Below, in pieces: positions 50,139 through 57,414 of a stretch of 64,000 bases of DNA. How positions within the stretch are numbered: position 1 is the first letter of the stretch; each line of letters begins with the position of its first letter. The notes under the pieces were generated by a model that was not told the DNA's origin, made no database searches, and saw only the letters and a program-made list of their open reading frames with translations. The stretch covers positions 1 through 64,000 of the forward strand of contig NZ_JACYHF010000024.1 of the NCBI RefSeq assembly GCF_016482685.1, given 5' to 3'. A program made the translations under genes and the position numbers. The stretch is from Streptomyces sp. DSM 110735 (GTDB lineage Bacteria > Actinomycetota > Actinomycetes > Streptomycetales > Streptomycetaceae).

Positions 50139-51974
50139 TCAGCCGAGCCGGAACTTCTGGGCGGCCGAGCCGTTGCAGTCCCAGATCCGCAACCGGCTGC
50201 CGTTGGTAGTGGTGCCGTCCGGCAGGTCGAGGCAGCGCCCGGACTGCGGGTTCACCAGGGAGCCGTCCGCCTGCTGGACCCACTTCTGCCCGCCGACACC
50301 GTTGCAGTCCCACAGCTCGACCTGGGTGCCATTGGCGGTGCCGTTGCCGTTGATGTCCAGGCAACGTCCGAGGGTGGACAGGGAGTTGTCGGCGCGGTGG
50401 TACCAGTGCTGGTCGACGGCCCAGGTCTGGCAGTCCCAGAGCTGGACGGCCGTGCCGTTGACGCCGGTGTCGTCGGCGGCGACGTCCAGGCACTTGCCGC
50501 CGGGTCCGGCGACCGGGGCGCCGCCGTTCACCGCGAACTTCTGCGCGGCCGAGCCGTTGCAGTCGTAGATCTGCAGCCGGGTGCCGTTGCCGGTGGCGCC
50601 GCTGGGCGAGTCGAGGCAGCGCCCGGACTGCGGGTTGAGCAGGGAGCCGTCCGCCTGCTGGACCCACTTCTGCCCGCCGACGCCGTTGCAGTCCCAGAGT
50701 TCGACCTTGGTGCCGTTGGCGGTGCCGTTGCCGTTGATGTCCAGGCAGCGGCCGATGGTGCCGAGGGAGCCGTCGGGGTTGTGCGTCCAGTGCTGGTCCT
50801 CGGCGTAGGACTGGCAGTCCCAGAGCTGGACGGCGGCGCCGTTGACGCCGGTGTCGTCGGCGGCGACGTCCACGCACTTGTTGCCGGGTCCGGTGATGGT
50901 GCCCTGGGGGCCGTTGGGCACGTTGGTCTGGCCGGAGTAGCCGACCGAGACGATGTTCGCCTGGACGGCGTTGTCGGCGGCGTCCGTCGGGTAGCCCGCG
51001 GTCATGACGCCCTCGAAGAAGGTGCCCATGTTCCAGTTGCTGTTGTCGCCGCCGGTGCCCAGGATGATGCCGCCCTCCTGCTGCATGGGCTTGTAGCCGC
51101 CGCGCGTGGGCAGTCCGCCGTCCCACCAGGTGGTCAGGGCGCCGGACTGGGAGTCGCCGCCCTTGAGGGCGTACTTGGTCTGCCCGTTGTTCTTCAGCAT
51201 GGCGGTGACGTACGTGCTGCTGTTGCCCCGGTTGGCGGTGTTGGAGCCGTTGTCGCCCTGGAACATGCCGTTCTCCAGGTCCGCCTCCACCCACGGTCCC
51301 GAGCCGGTGCAGGGGGCGAAGTAGCAGGTGGTGGCGATGGAGACGGCGTCCATGTGCCCGTTGCCGGTGTCGGCCGGGGTGCGCTCGGCGTTGCCGTAGT
51401 CGAAGCAGCAGGCGGAGCCGACGTGGGTGCCGCTGGCCACCATGTAGGCGCCCTCGGGCTGTCCGCCCACGGCGACGCCGGAGGCGACCCCGGTGTAGCG
51501 GTAGCCGACACCCGGGGAGATCCAGATGCCGTAGACCTTGTGGCCGCCCGCGGTGACGGCGATCTCGCTCGCGTCGGCGCCCCGGTCGGCGCCCATTCCG
51601 GCGGTGCCCGCCGGACCGGGGGTCAGATCGTTGTGCCGGGTGGTCTGGTCGTAGACCTTGCTGATCCGGCAGGTGGAGCCGCCGCAGAAGGTGTCCTGGC
51701 GGTTCGCGTCGGCGTAGCCGCCCGCCGACAGGACACCGATGTCGGCGGTGGCGCCGTCGGATGCCCGGGTCACCTGGTAGAGCGGGCCGTTGTAGGCGGA
51801 GAACAGGGCGCGGGTCGTGCTGTGCGCGGCGACACAGGGGGTGCCGGCCGCGCCGTAGATGTCGCACGGCAGCGAACCGGCGGCCTCGGCGCGCCCGGCG
51901 AGTCCGATCAGGGAGCCCAGCAGGAGCAGCAGGGCGGCCAGGACGGACGGTAAAAGCGATCTCTCTCGGCGCAT
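50139..51974 (-). CDS. abfB: Secreted alpha-L-arabinofuranosidase with two ricin-type lectin modules
   Basis: 611 aa. Signal peptide (LLPSVLAALLLLLGSLIGLA), then a GH54/AbfB-type catalytic domain (~32-350: LPCDIYGAAGTPCVAAHSTT, SKVYDQTTRHNDLTPGP, GSACCFDYGNAERTPADTG, GTFFEGVMTAGYPTDAADNA). Two CBM13/ricin-B modules follow, with QxW-type repeats (LWDCNGVGGQKW occurs in both) and a 128-residue period. It would remove arabinose side chains from arabinoxylan or arabinan. Codon 8 is TTA (51951-51953), so translation may depend on the bldA tRNA. ATG 51974 with GAGGAG upstream. Confidence 0.9.
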   Translation of the reverse strand: MRRERSLLPSVLAALLLLLGSLIGLAGRAEAAGSLPCDIYGAAGTPCVAAHSTTRALFSAYNGPLYQVTRASDGATADIGVLSAGGYADANRQDTFCGGSTCRISKVYDQTTRHNDLTPGPAGTAGMGADRGADASEIAVTAGGHKVYGIWISPGVGYRYTGVASGVAVGGQPEGAYMVASGTHVGSACCFDYGNAERTPADTGNGHMDAVSIATTCYFAPCTGSGPWVEADLENGMFQGDNGSNTANRGNSSTYVTAMLKNNGQTKYALKGGDSQSGALTTWWDGGLPTRGGYKPMQQEGGIILGTGGDNSNWNMGTFFEGVMTAGYPTDAADNAVQANIVSVGYSGQTNVPNGPQGTITGPGNKCVDVAADDTGVNGAAVQLWDCQSYAEDQHWTHNPDGSLGTIGRCLDINGNGTANGTKVELWDCNGVGGQKWVQQADGSLLNPQSGRCLDSPSGATGNGTRLQIYDCNGSAAQKFAVNGGAPVAGPGGKCLDVAADDTGVNGTAVQLWDCQTWAVDQHWYHRADNSLSTLGRCLDINGNGTANGTQVELWDCNGVGGQKWVQQADGSLVNPQSGRCLDLPDGTTTNGSRLRIWDCNGSAAQKFRLG

Positions 51975-52025
51975 CGTCTGCTCCTCGAAGGACGGGACGT
52001 GCTTCCAACCGGCGTGCGGGGAAAC

Positions 52026-52052
52026 CGCGTTCCGTTTCCGTCGCGGAACGCG
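52026..52052. promoter_or_regulatory. 9-bp inverted repeat downstream of abfB promoter
   Basis: CGCGTTCCG (52026-52034) and CGGAACGCG (52044-52052) are perfect inverted arms with a 9-base spacer, between the predicted promoter and the abfB start. This position suits a repressor operator, for example of a sugar-responsive regulator not present in the window. Confidence 0.5.
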
Positions 52053-52067
52053 TCACAGCCGTTGCGG

Positions 52068-52096
52068 AAGGTACGGACCACGTTCGAGGACGTCAA
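52068..52096 (-). promoter_or_regulatory. Predicted abfB promoter
   Basis: On the minus strand, TTGACG (52096-52091) and TACCTT (52073-52068) lie 17 bases apart, a good vegetative-type promoter about 95 bases before the abfB start codon. Confidence 0.5.
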
Positions 52097-52189
52097 GATT
52101 TGTCGCTTCAGGCTTGGTTCAAAGTTTGATACGTGTCCTGAATTGTTGCTTTGTGGGGTGCGCGGCACCGAAGCCCGGGCGGCACGTGT

Positions 52190-52798
52190 CTACGGCTCGC
52201 CGGTCAACAGGCGCTGCATCGCAGCGAGTTCCTCCTCGCCCGCGTCGCGCCGGGAGCGGGGTCCGCAGGAGCGGAGCACGCGGGTGAAGTCGGCAGCCGC
52301 CTCGGTGATGCGGTTGCCGAGTCCCGTGCCGCTCTGTGCGCCGAAGTCGCCGGTGGCGGCGTAGACCGGGCGGGGCGAGACGATGGCGTGCAGGTAGGAG
52401 AACATCGGGCGCAGGGCGTGCTCGAGGACCAGGGAGTGGCGTTCGGTGCCGCCGGTCGCGCCGATCAGGACGGGCATGTCGGAGAGGGTCTCCTCCGGGA
52501 GCACGTCGAAGAAGGACTTGAAGAGACCACTGAAGGAGGCGTTGAACGCGGGCGTGACGGCGATGACCCCGTCCGCCTCCCTGATCTGCTCGAACGCCGC
52601 CTCCAGCGCTCCTCCGCTGAAGCCGGTGAGCATGGCGTCCATGATGGCGTGGGCCAGCGGGCGCAGTTCGACGTAGGACAGCTCGACCGGTTCGCCCTGG
52701 GCTTCCAGGTCCTTGGTGACGGCCATGGCCAGGCGGTCGGCGAGCAGTCGGGTGGAGGACGGCTCGCGCAGGCCGCCGGAGATGATGGTGATCTTCAT
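52190..52798 (-). CDS. NAD(P)H-dependent FMN reductase
   Basis: 202-aa flavodoxin-fold reductase of the SsuE/MsuE-like group: ITIISGGLREPSSTRLLADR for phosphate binding, VIAVTPAFNASFSGLFKSFF and VLIGATGGTERHSLVLEHAL for the isoalloxazine. It would supply reduced FMN to the LLM-class monooxygenase immediately upstream, with which it overlaps (ATGA at 52795-52798). The C-terminal extension is polar. Confidence 0.92.
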   Translation of the reverse strand: MKITIISGGLREPSSTRLLADRLAMAVTKDLEAQGEPVELSYVELRPLAHAIMDAMLTGFSGGALEAAFEQIREADGVIAVTPAFNASFSGLFKSFFDVLPEETLSDMPVLIGATGGTERHSLVLEHALRPMFSYLHAIVSPRPVYAATGDFGAQSGTGLGNRITEAAADFTRVLRSCGPRSRRDAGEEELAAMQRLLTGEP

Positions 52799-54000
52799 CG
52801 CGTCTCGGGGTTCCTTTCGTCGTCGTCCAACTCACTGCCCCCGTCGGTCCTTTGCTCCTCGGCGAGGCGGGCGCGCAGCAGCGACCGGTGGGTGGGGGCG
52901 GCCGGTACGTCGGCGGGCCTGCCCACGGCGAACTCCTTGCGGAGGACCGGCACCACCTCTTCGCCGAGGAGGTCGAGCTGTTCGAGCACGGTCTTCAGCG
53001 GCAGTCCCGCGTGGTCCATGAGGAAGAGCTGACGCTGGTAATCGCCCACGTAGTTGCGGAAGTTCAGCGTCTTCTCGATGACCTGGGCCGGTGAGCCGAC
53101 CGTCAGCGGGGTCTGTTCGGTGAACTCCTCAAGGGACGGACCGTGGCCGTAGACCGGGGCGTTGTCGAAGTAGGGGCGGAACTCGTCGACCGCGTCCTGG
53201 CTGTTGGGGCGCATGAAGACCTGACCGCCGAGACCGACGATCGCCTGCTCGGGGGTGCCGTGGCCGTAGTGCGCGAACCGTCTGCGGTAGAGGTTCACGA
53301 GCTGTTTGGTGTGCGTGGCGGGCCAGAAGATGTGGTTCGCGAAGAAGCCGTCGCCGTAGTACGCGGCGAGTTCGGCGACCTCGGGGGTGCGGATCGAGGC
53401 GTGCCAGACGAAGGGGGGCACGTCGTCCAGCGGGCGCGGGGCGAGGGTGAAGCCCTGGAGCGCGGTGCGGAACTTGCCCTCCCAGTCCACCGTTTCCTCG
53501 CGCCACAGGCGGCGCAGCAGGTCGTAGTGCTCGACGGTCAGCGGCAGGGCGGCGCGGATGTCCTGGCCGAACCAGGGGTAGACCGGACCGGTGTTGCCGC
53601 GCCCGAGCATGACGTCCGTGCGCCCGCCGGAGAGGTGCTGGAGCACACTGAAGTCCTCGGCGATCTTCACCGGGTCGTTGGTGGTGATCAGCGTGGTGGA
53701 GGTCGACAGGATGATGCGCTCGGTCTGCGCGGCGATGTAGGCGAGCAGGGTGGTGGGCGAGGACGGCACGAAGGGCGGGTTGTGGTGCTCGCCGGTCGCG
53801 AAGACGTCGAGCCCGACCTCCTCGGCCTTGCGCGCGATGGCGACGGTCGCCCGGATGCGTTCCGCCTCGGTGGGCGTGCGTCCCGTGGTGGGGTCGGCGG
53901 TGACGTCCCCGACGGTGAAGATGCCGAACTGCATCCCGGACGCGCCGGGCGGCTCCTGCTCCGTGGCCGGTGACGTACCGGTGGTCTCGGACGACGCCAT
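52795..54000 (-). CDS. LLM-class flavin-dependent monooxygenase
   Basis: 401-aa luciferase-like TIM-barrel monooxygenase. FGIFTVGDVTADPTTG, VFATGEHHNPPFVPSSP, LSTSTTLITTNDPVKIAEDF, GRTDVMLGRGNTGPVYPWFG, PFVWHASIRTPEVAELAAYY. The FMN-dependent enzyme takes FMNH2 from the adjoining reductase and oxidises an unknown organic substrate. It fits the subgroup named after CE1758 of Corynebacterium. ATG start at 54000 with GGAGG-like upstream sequence. Confidence 0.92.
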   Translation of the reverse strand: MASSETTGTSPATEQEPPGASGMQFGIFTVGDVTADPTTGRTPTEAERIRATVAIARKAEEVGLDVFATGEHHNPPFVPSSPTTLLAYIAAQTERIILSTSTTLITTNDPVKIAEDFSVLQHLSGGRTDVMLGRGNTGPVYPWFGQDIRAALPLTVEHYDLLRRLWREETVDWEGKFRTALQGFTLAPRPLDDVPPFVWHASIRTPEVAELAAYYGDGFFANHIFWPATHTKQLVNLYRRRFAHYGHGTPEQAIVGLGGQVFMRPNSQDAVDEFRPYFDNAPVYGHGPSLEEFTEQTPLTVGSPAQVIEKTLNFRNYVGDYQRQLFLMDHAGLPLKTVLEQLDLLGEEVVPVLRKEFAVGRPADVPAAPTHRSLLRARLAEEQRTDGGSELDDDERNPETR

Positions 54001-54383
54001 GCTGGGTTCCTCCCGGACTCGCTGGCGGGGGCGGTCCTGGCGGGCCGGGCGGGAGCGGCTCGTCGCGCTCCTCCCGGGGCGGTGGCCGGATCACCTGCGC
54101 GTCCTGGCGCGTCGGTTCCGGCACCGGCGGTACGCCCCTGCGCGCCCCGTGTGCCACTACGTCCGCCATGGTCGCACGGCGGGGGCGATACGGCAGGGCG
54201 GGGTGCGGTGGGGCAGGGACGGCGAGCGGCGCGGAACGGCAGCCGAGAGAAGAGCGGGCGGCGGGTGAGGAACAGGCGGGGTCAGGGGGATCGTGGGAAA
54301 ATGGAGGCGCGGTCCGGGCCGATGTCCAGGCCGGGCCGGTCCTCCGTCCCAGACCGATCCTCCGACACGCCGGGGAGGCTTCC
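54001..54383. other. Intergenic region without identified elements
   Basis: 383 bases between the divergent LLM monooxygenase and the DUF5996 gene. It is GC-rich with purine-rich stretches near 54200-54300. I see no gene, hairpin or clear promoter; only the GGGGAGG ribosome site at its right end is assignable. Confidence 0.5.
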
Positions 54384-55331
54384 GTGAGCGCACGTTCCGA
54401 CGCGTGGCCGGTGCTGGACCACGCGGAACTGGGCCCCATGATCGAGTACGTGAACCGGGTCGTGCAGATCGCGGGGAAGTACGCCCTGGACGATCCCTTC
54501 CAGGTCGGCTGGGGCAACATCGTCCTCACCGTCACACCACGCGGTCTGACGACTCCGGTGTACCGGCGGGACGGGGTGACCTTCACGGTGCACTACCGGC
54601 TGCTCGACGGTGACGTGGTGATCGAGACCGACAACGGCGCGCGCACGCTGTCGCTGTCGCGGACCTCGGTGGCGGACTTCTACGCCCACTTCTGCGACGC
54701 GGCGGCGCAGCTCGGCATCCCCGCCCCGCACAGCTCGCTGATCTGCGAGATCCCGGGCGCGCCGCCCGCGTTCGAGGACGACCGCGCCGAGCGTGTCTGG
54801 TCGGCCCACCCGGCGCGGCACATGTGGGAGGCGTTCAACCTGGCCGCCGACGGCCTGGAGGCGTGGCAGGCGCCCTACCTCGGACACCGGCCGCGCGTCG
54901 GGCTGATGTGGGGCGGCTTCGACCTCTCCGCGACCCGCTTCCGCGCCAAGCCGACCTCTCCCCCGCCCCAGGGTCCGCCGTTCATGCGCAACGCCCAGCT
55001 CTACGAGTACGTGTCGGTGGGCTTCTCCTTCGACAACACCAAGTCCGGTGGCGGCAACCCGCTGGACATCGGGATGTACGCCTACATCTGGCCCCAGCCG
55101 GAGGGGCTCGACGGCCGCTCCTGGGGCGTCGACGGCGCCGAGTGGCACCCCGACGCGGGGCTCGTCATCCTCCCGTGGTCCAAGCTCCGCGAGACCCCCG
55201 ACCCCCACCAGGCCATCGTCTCCTTCGGCGACGCGGTCTACGACGCGGCGATCGCCACGGCAGGCTGGCCTGCCGACCTCGTCGGCCCCCGCGTGGACGG
55301 CTGGTACATGAGCGAACACGCCCCGGCGTGA
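54384..55331 (+). CDS. DUF5996 family protein
   Basis: 315 aa, soluble. Matches the family by WPVLDHAELG, VVQIAGKYALDDPFQVGWGN, VTPRGLTTPVYRRDGVTFTV, SVADFYAHFCDAAAQLGIPA, MWEAFNLAADGLEAWQAPYL and RVGLMWGGFDLSATRFRAK. No catalytic role is known. The GTG at 54384 follows GGGGAGG. It stands alone, divergent from the monooxygenase operon and convergent with a small broken gene. Confidence 0.85.
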   Translation: MSARSDAWPVLDHAELGPMIEYVNRVVQIAGKYALDDPFQVGWGNIVLTVTPRGLTTPVYRRDGVTFTVHYRLLDGDVVIETDNGARTLSLSRTSVADFYAHFCDAAAQLGIPAPHSSLICEIPGAPPAFEDDRAERVWSAHPARHMWEAFNLAADGLEAWQAPYLGHRPRVGLMWGGFDLSATRFRAKPTSPPPQGPPFMRNAQLYEYVSVGFSFDNTKSGGGNPLDIGMYAYIWPQPEGLDGRSWGVDGAEWHPDAGLVILPWSKLRETPDPHQAIVSFGDAVYDAAIATAGWPADLVGPRVDGWYMSEHAPA

Positions 55332-55338
55332 GGGCGGT

Positions 55339-55724
55339 TCAGTCCCAGGAGTTGAAGAGGACTTCGCCCAGCATCGCGATCCCGTAGAAACGGATCTCGC
55401 GCCACTCGCCGCCGGTGAGCACCGAGGTGTTCACCTGGGAGAGCAGCGCCGTGAGGAGGTCTGCGCCGAGCACCGTGAACCCAGCGCCGGAGAAGGCGCG
55501 GGCCCAGTCCGGCGGCTCACGGAAACCGCTCACGCCCATGGCGTGCGGCCCGTCGGCGAACGCGATCCACGGGTGGTGGGCGCGGCCGTGTGGAAGGCGC
55601 GGCGGTCGGTGTCCGGGAGTGGGCCGTCCTGTGGGCGGAAGAATCCCGTGGCGCCGTGCGGCAGCGTGAAGGGGACGGTCCCGTCGGGCAGCCGGTCATT
55701 GTGTCCGGCGGGGCGGCGGCTCAC
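55339..55724 (-). pseudogene. Frameshifted conserved hypothetical protein
   Basis: The first half reads MSRRPAGHNDRLPDGTVPF, TLPHGATGFFRPQDGPLPDT, DRRAFHTAA from the GTG at 55724. A one-base shift near 55580 then moves the frame to HHPWIAFADGPHAMGVSGF, REPPDWARAFSGAG, EIRFYGIAMLGEVLFNSWD, stop at 55339. Joined, they give about 127 residues of one coherent protein. Start and neighbour stop overlap (GTGA), as in an intact operon, so either a recent mutation or a base-call error in a G/C run is likely. Function unknown. Confidence 0.65.
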
Positions 55725-55918
55725 GTGTGCGGGTGGCGGTCACCCGTCGGCGGTGGTTCGGCGGACTCCGTCTTCTCCAGCAACTCGTCGTACTTGCGGG
55801 AGAGTTCGTCGTAGCGCTCGTCGGTGTCGTTGTCGGTCTGCTTGCGGCGCTTGAGGATGTACAGGACTGCCGGGCCGGTGATCATCGAGACGACCGGGAT
55901 CAGTGCCCACCACCACAT
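55721..55918 (-). CDS. Small single-helix membrane protein
   Basis: 65 aa. MWWWALIPVVSMITGPAVLY is a membrane helix, followed by basic residues (ILKRRKQ) and a charged, probably coiled-coil tail (DERYDELSRKYDELLEKTES). The ATG at 55918 has GGGGAGGA upstream. Short proteins of this plan are common in Streptomyces, with no assigned role. Cotranscribed with the frameshifted gene downstream. Confidence 0.75.
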   Translation of the reverse strand: MWWWALIPVVSMITGPAVLYILKRRKQTDNDTDERYDELSRKYDELLEKTESAEPPPTGDRHPHT

Positions 55919-56103
55919 GGTTCCTCCCCTGTGCGGCCTTGCGGGGAGCGCCGCGTGGCTCCACCGGGAGGGTATGCCCTGGCGGACCACTCGCCAACAC
56001 CGCGACGCGGAAAGGCCCTTCCACCTCAGATGTAACCAGTTGTTTCGCGCCAACCACTGGACGGGATGACCCGTTCGCTTCTAAGTTCCCGTCTCGGCAG
56101 GGG

Positions 56104-56139
56104 ACTTGTTCACAACCTCCACCCCGGATGTGAACAAGT
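56104..56139. promoter_or_regulatory. Perfect 11-bp dyad upstream of SARP regulator
   Basis: ACTTGTTCACA (56104-56114) and TGTGAACAAGT (56129-56139) are exact inverted arms with a 14-base spacer, 57 bases before the SARP start. The half-site TGTTCACA resembles no site of a protein encoded in the window. It could be the SARP's own target or that of an outside regulator. It is the most AT-rich element of this region. Confidence 0.6.
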
Positions 56140-56195
56140 GTCATGTCTTGCGAAGCCGTTGGTGCATCACTCACCGTGCGATGCGAAAGGCTGTG

Positions 56196-57308
56196 GTGAA
56201 GACCGGTGTCCACGCGCCCGACGGCGCCCTCCCCGAGCGACTGGCCGCCGCGGCACACCCCGGCCGCCCCCGCTTCCTCGTCCTCGGCCTGCTGGCCATC
56301 ACCGACGGTCGCGAGACGGTCGTACTCCAGCCGTCCAGGCCCACGTCCCTGCTCGCGGCCCTGCTCCTGCACCCGGGCGCGGTCGTCTCCGCCGAGCTGC
56401 TCCAGCGCGTCGTGTGGGGCGACCGGCCGCCCGCCAGGGGCCGCTCCGCCCTGCACACCTGCGTCCTGAGACTGCGCAGGCTGTTCACCAAGTACGGCGT
56501 CGCCGACGGCGCGGTCGAGGCCGTGCCCGGCGGCTACCGGCTGCACGCCGACGCCGAGACCCTGGACCTGCTCCAGTTCCGGGGGCTGCTCGGCCGGGCG
56601 TCCGCCACCGAGGACCCCGAGCAGGCGCTGCGCCTCGGCCGGGCGGCGTTACGTCTGTGGAAGGGCCCGCTGCTCGGCAACGTGCACTCCGACGAGCTGC
56701 ACCGCGACCACGTGCCGCGCCTGGCCGAGGAGCGGCTGTTCGCCGTGGAGCGGGTCTTCGACGGCGAACTCCGCCTGGGCAGGCACCGGGAAATGATCGC
56801 CGAGGCGCGCGAGGCGGTACGGGCCGAGCCGGGTCACGAAGGGCTCTCCGCCCTGCTGATCGAGGCGCTGTACCGCTCGGGGCGCCGCGCCGAGGCACTC
56901 GCCGAGTACCGCCGCATCCACGCCCACCTCACCACGGAGCTGGGCGTGGAGCCGGGTCCCGCGCTGCGCGGGCTCCAACTCGCCGTGCTGCGCGGCGAAC
57001 CGTCCGGTCAGCGACCCGCGCTGCCCGCCTCCGGGGTACCGCCCTCGGCATCCGGCGAGGCGCCGCCCGGTCTCGGCCGGGCTTCTCCTCCGGCGCCCGG
57101 CGACCTGGTGCTGCGCGCGCTGGTGGACGCCGGACTGCTGGAGGAGGACCTGCCGGGGCACTACCGGGTCCACGACCTGCTGCGGCTCTTCGTCCAGGCG
57201 GCCGGCACCAGCCTCCCGGCCACCGCCCCTGCCGCCCCCGCCGCCGGACCGACCCCCGCACCCGCGCCGGGTGACCCGCCCCACCAGCGAAAACCGCACG
57301 ACTCGTAA
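56196..57308 (+). CDS. AfsR/SARP-type pathway regulator with TTA codon
   Basis: 370 aa. OmpR-type winged helix (~20-110: FLVLGLLAITDGRETVVLQP, AALLLHPGAVVSAELLQRVV, ALHTCVLRLRRLF) and bacterial activator domain (~115-270: GRAALRLWKGPLLGNVHSDE, EGLSALLIEALYRSGRRAEA, RIHAHLTTELGVEPGPALR). After a Pro-rich linker, about 40 residues (LVLRALVDAGLLEEDLPGHY, RVHDLLRLFVQ) match the end of an AfsR NB-ARC module whose P-loop part is absent. Codon 152 is TTA (56649-56651). The GTG at 56196 is chosen for GAAAGG upstream; ATG 56181 is an alternative. It probably activates the azole-peptide genes that follow. Confidence 0.85.
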   Translation: MKTGVHAPDGALPERLAAAAHPGRPRFLVLGLLAITDGRETVVLQPSRPTSLLAALLLHPGAVVSAELLQRVVWGDRPPARGRSALHTCVLRLRRLFTKYGVADGAVEAVPGGYRLHADAETLDLLQFRGLLGRASATEDPEQALRLGRAALRLWKGPLLGNVHSDELHRDHVPRLAEERLFAVERVFDGELRLGRHREMIAEAREAVRAEPGHEGLSALLIEALYRSGRRAEALAEYRRIHAHLTTELGVEPGPALRGLQLAVLRGEPSGQRPALPASGVPPSASGEAPPGLGRASPPAPGDLVLRALVDAGLLEEDLPGHYRVHDLLRLFVQAAGTSLPATAPAAPAAGPTPAPAPGDPPHQRKPHDS

Positions 57309-57414
57309 GACCGGCACGACCCGCAAGGTCCGTACAACCCGCACGACCCGATGGACCCGCCCCCGTCGGCCCCCGGCCGGCCGTCCCCCCTCGTCTTTCG
57401 GAGGTACCGCAAGC

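Noticed and set aside
57309..57414. Gap before the leader-binding gene searched for a precursor peptide
   Set aside because: Short frames here are Pro/Arg-rich with no Cys/Ser/Thr core and no ribosome site of their own.
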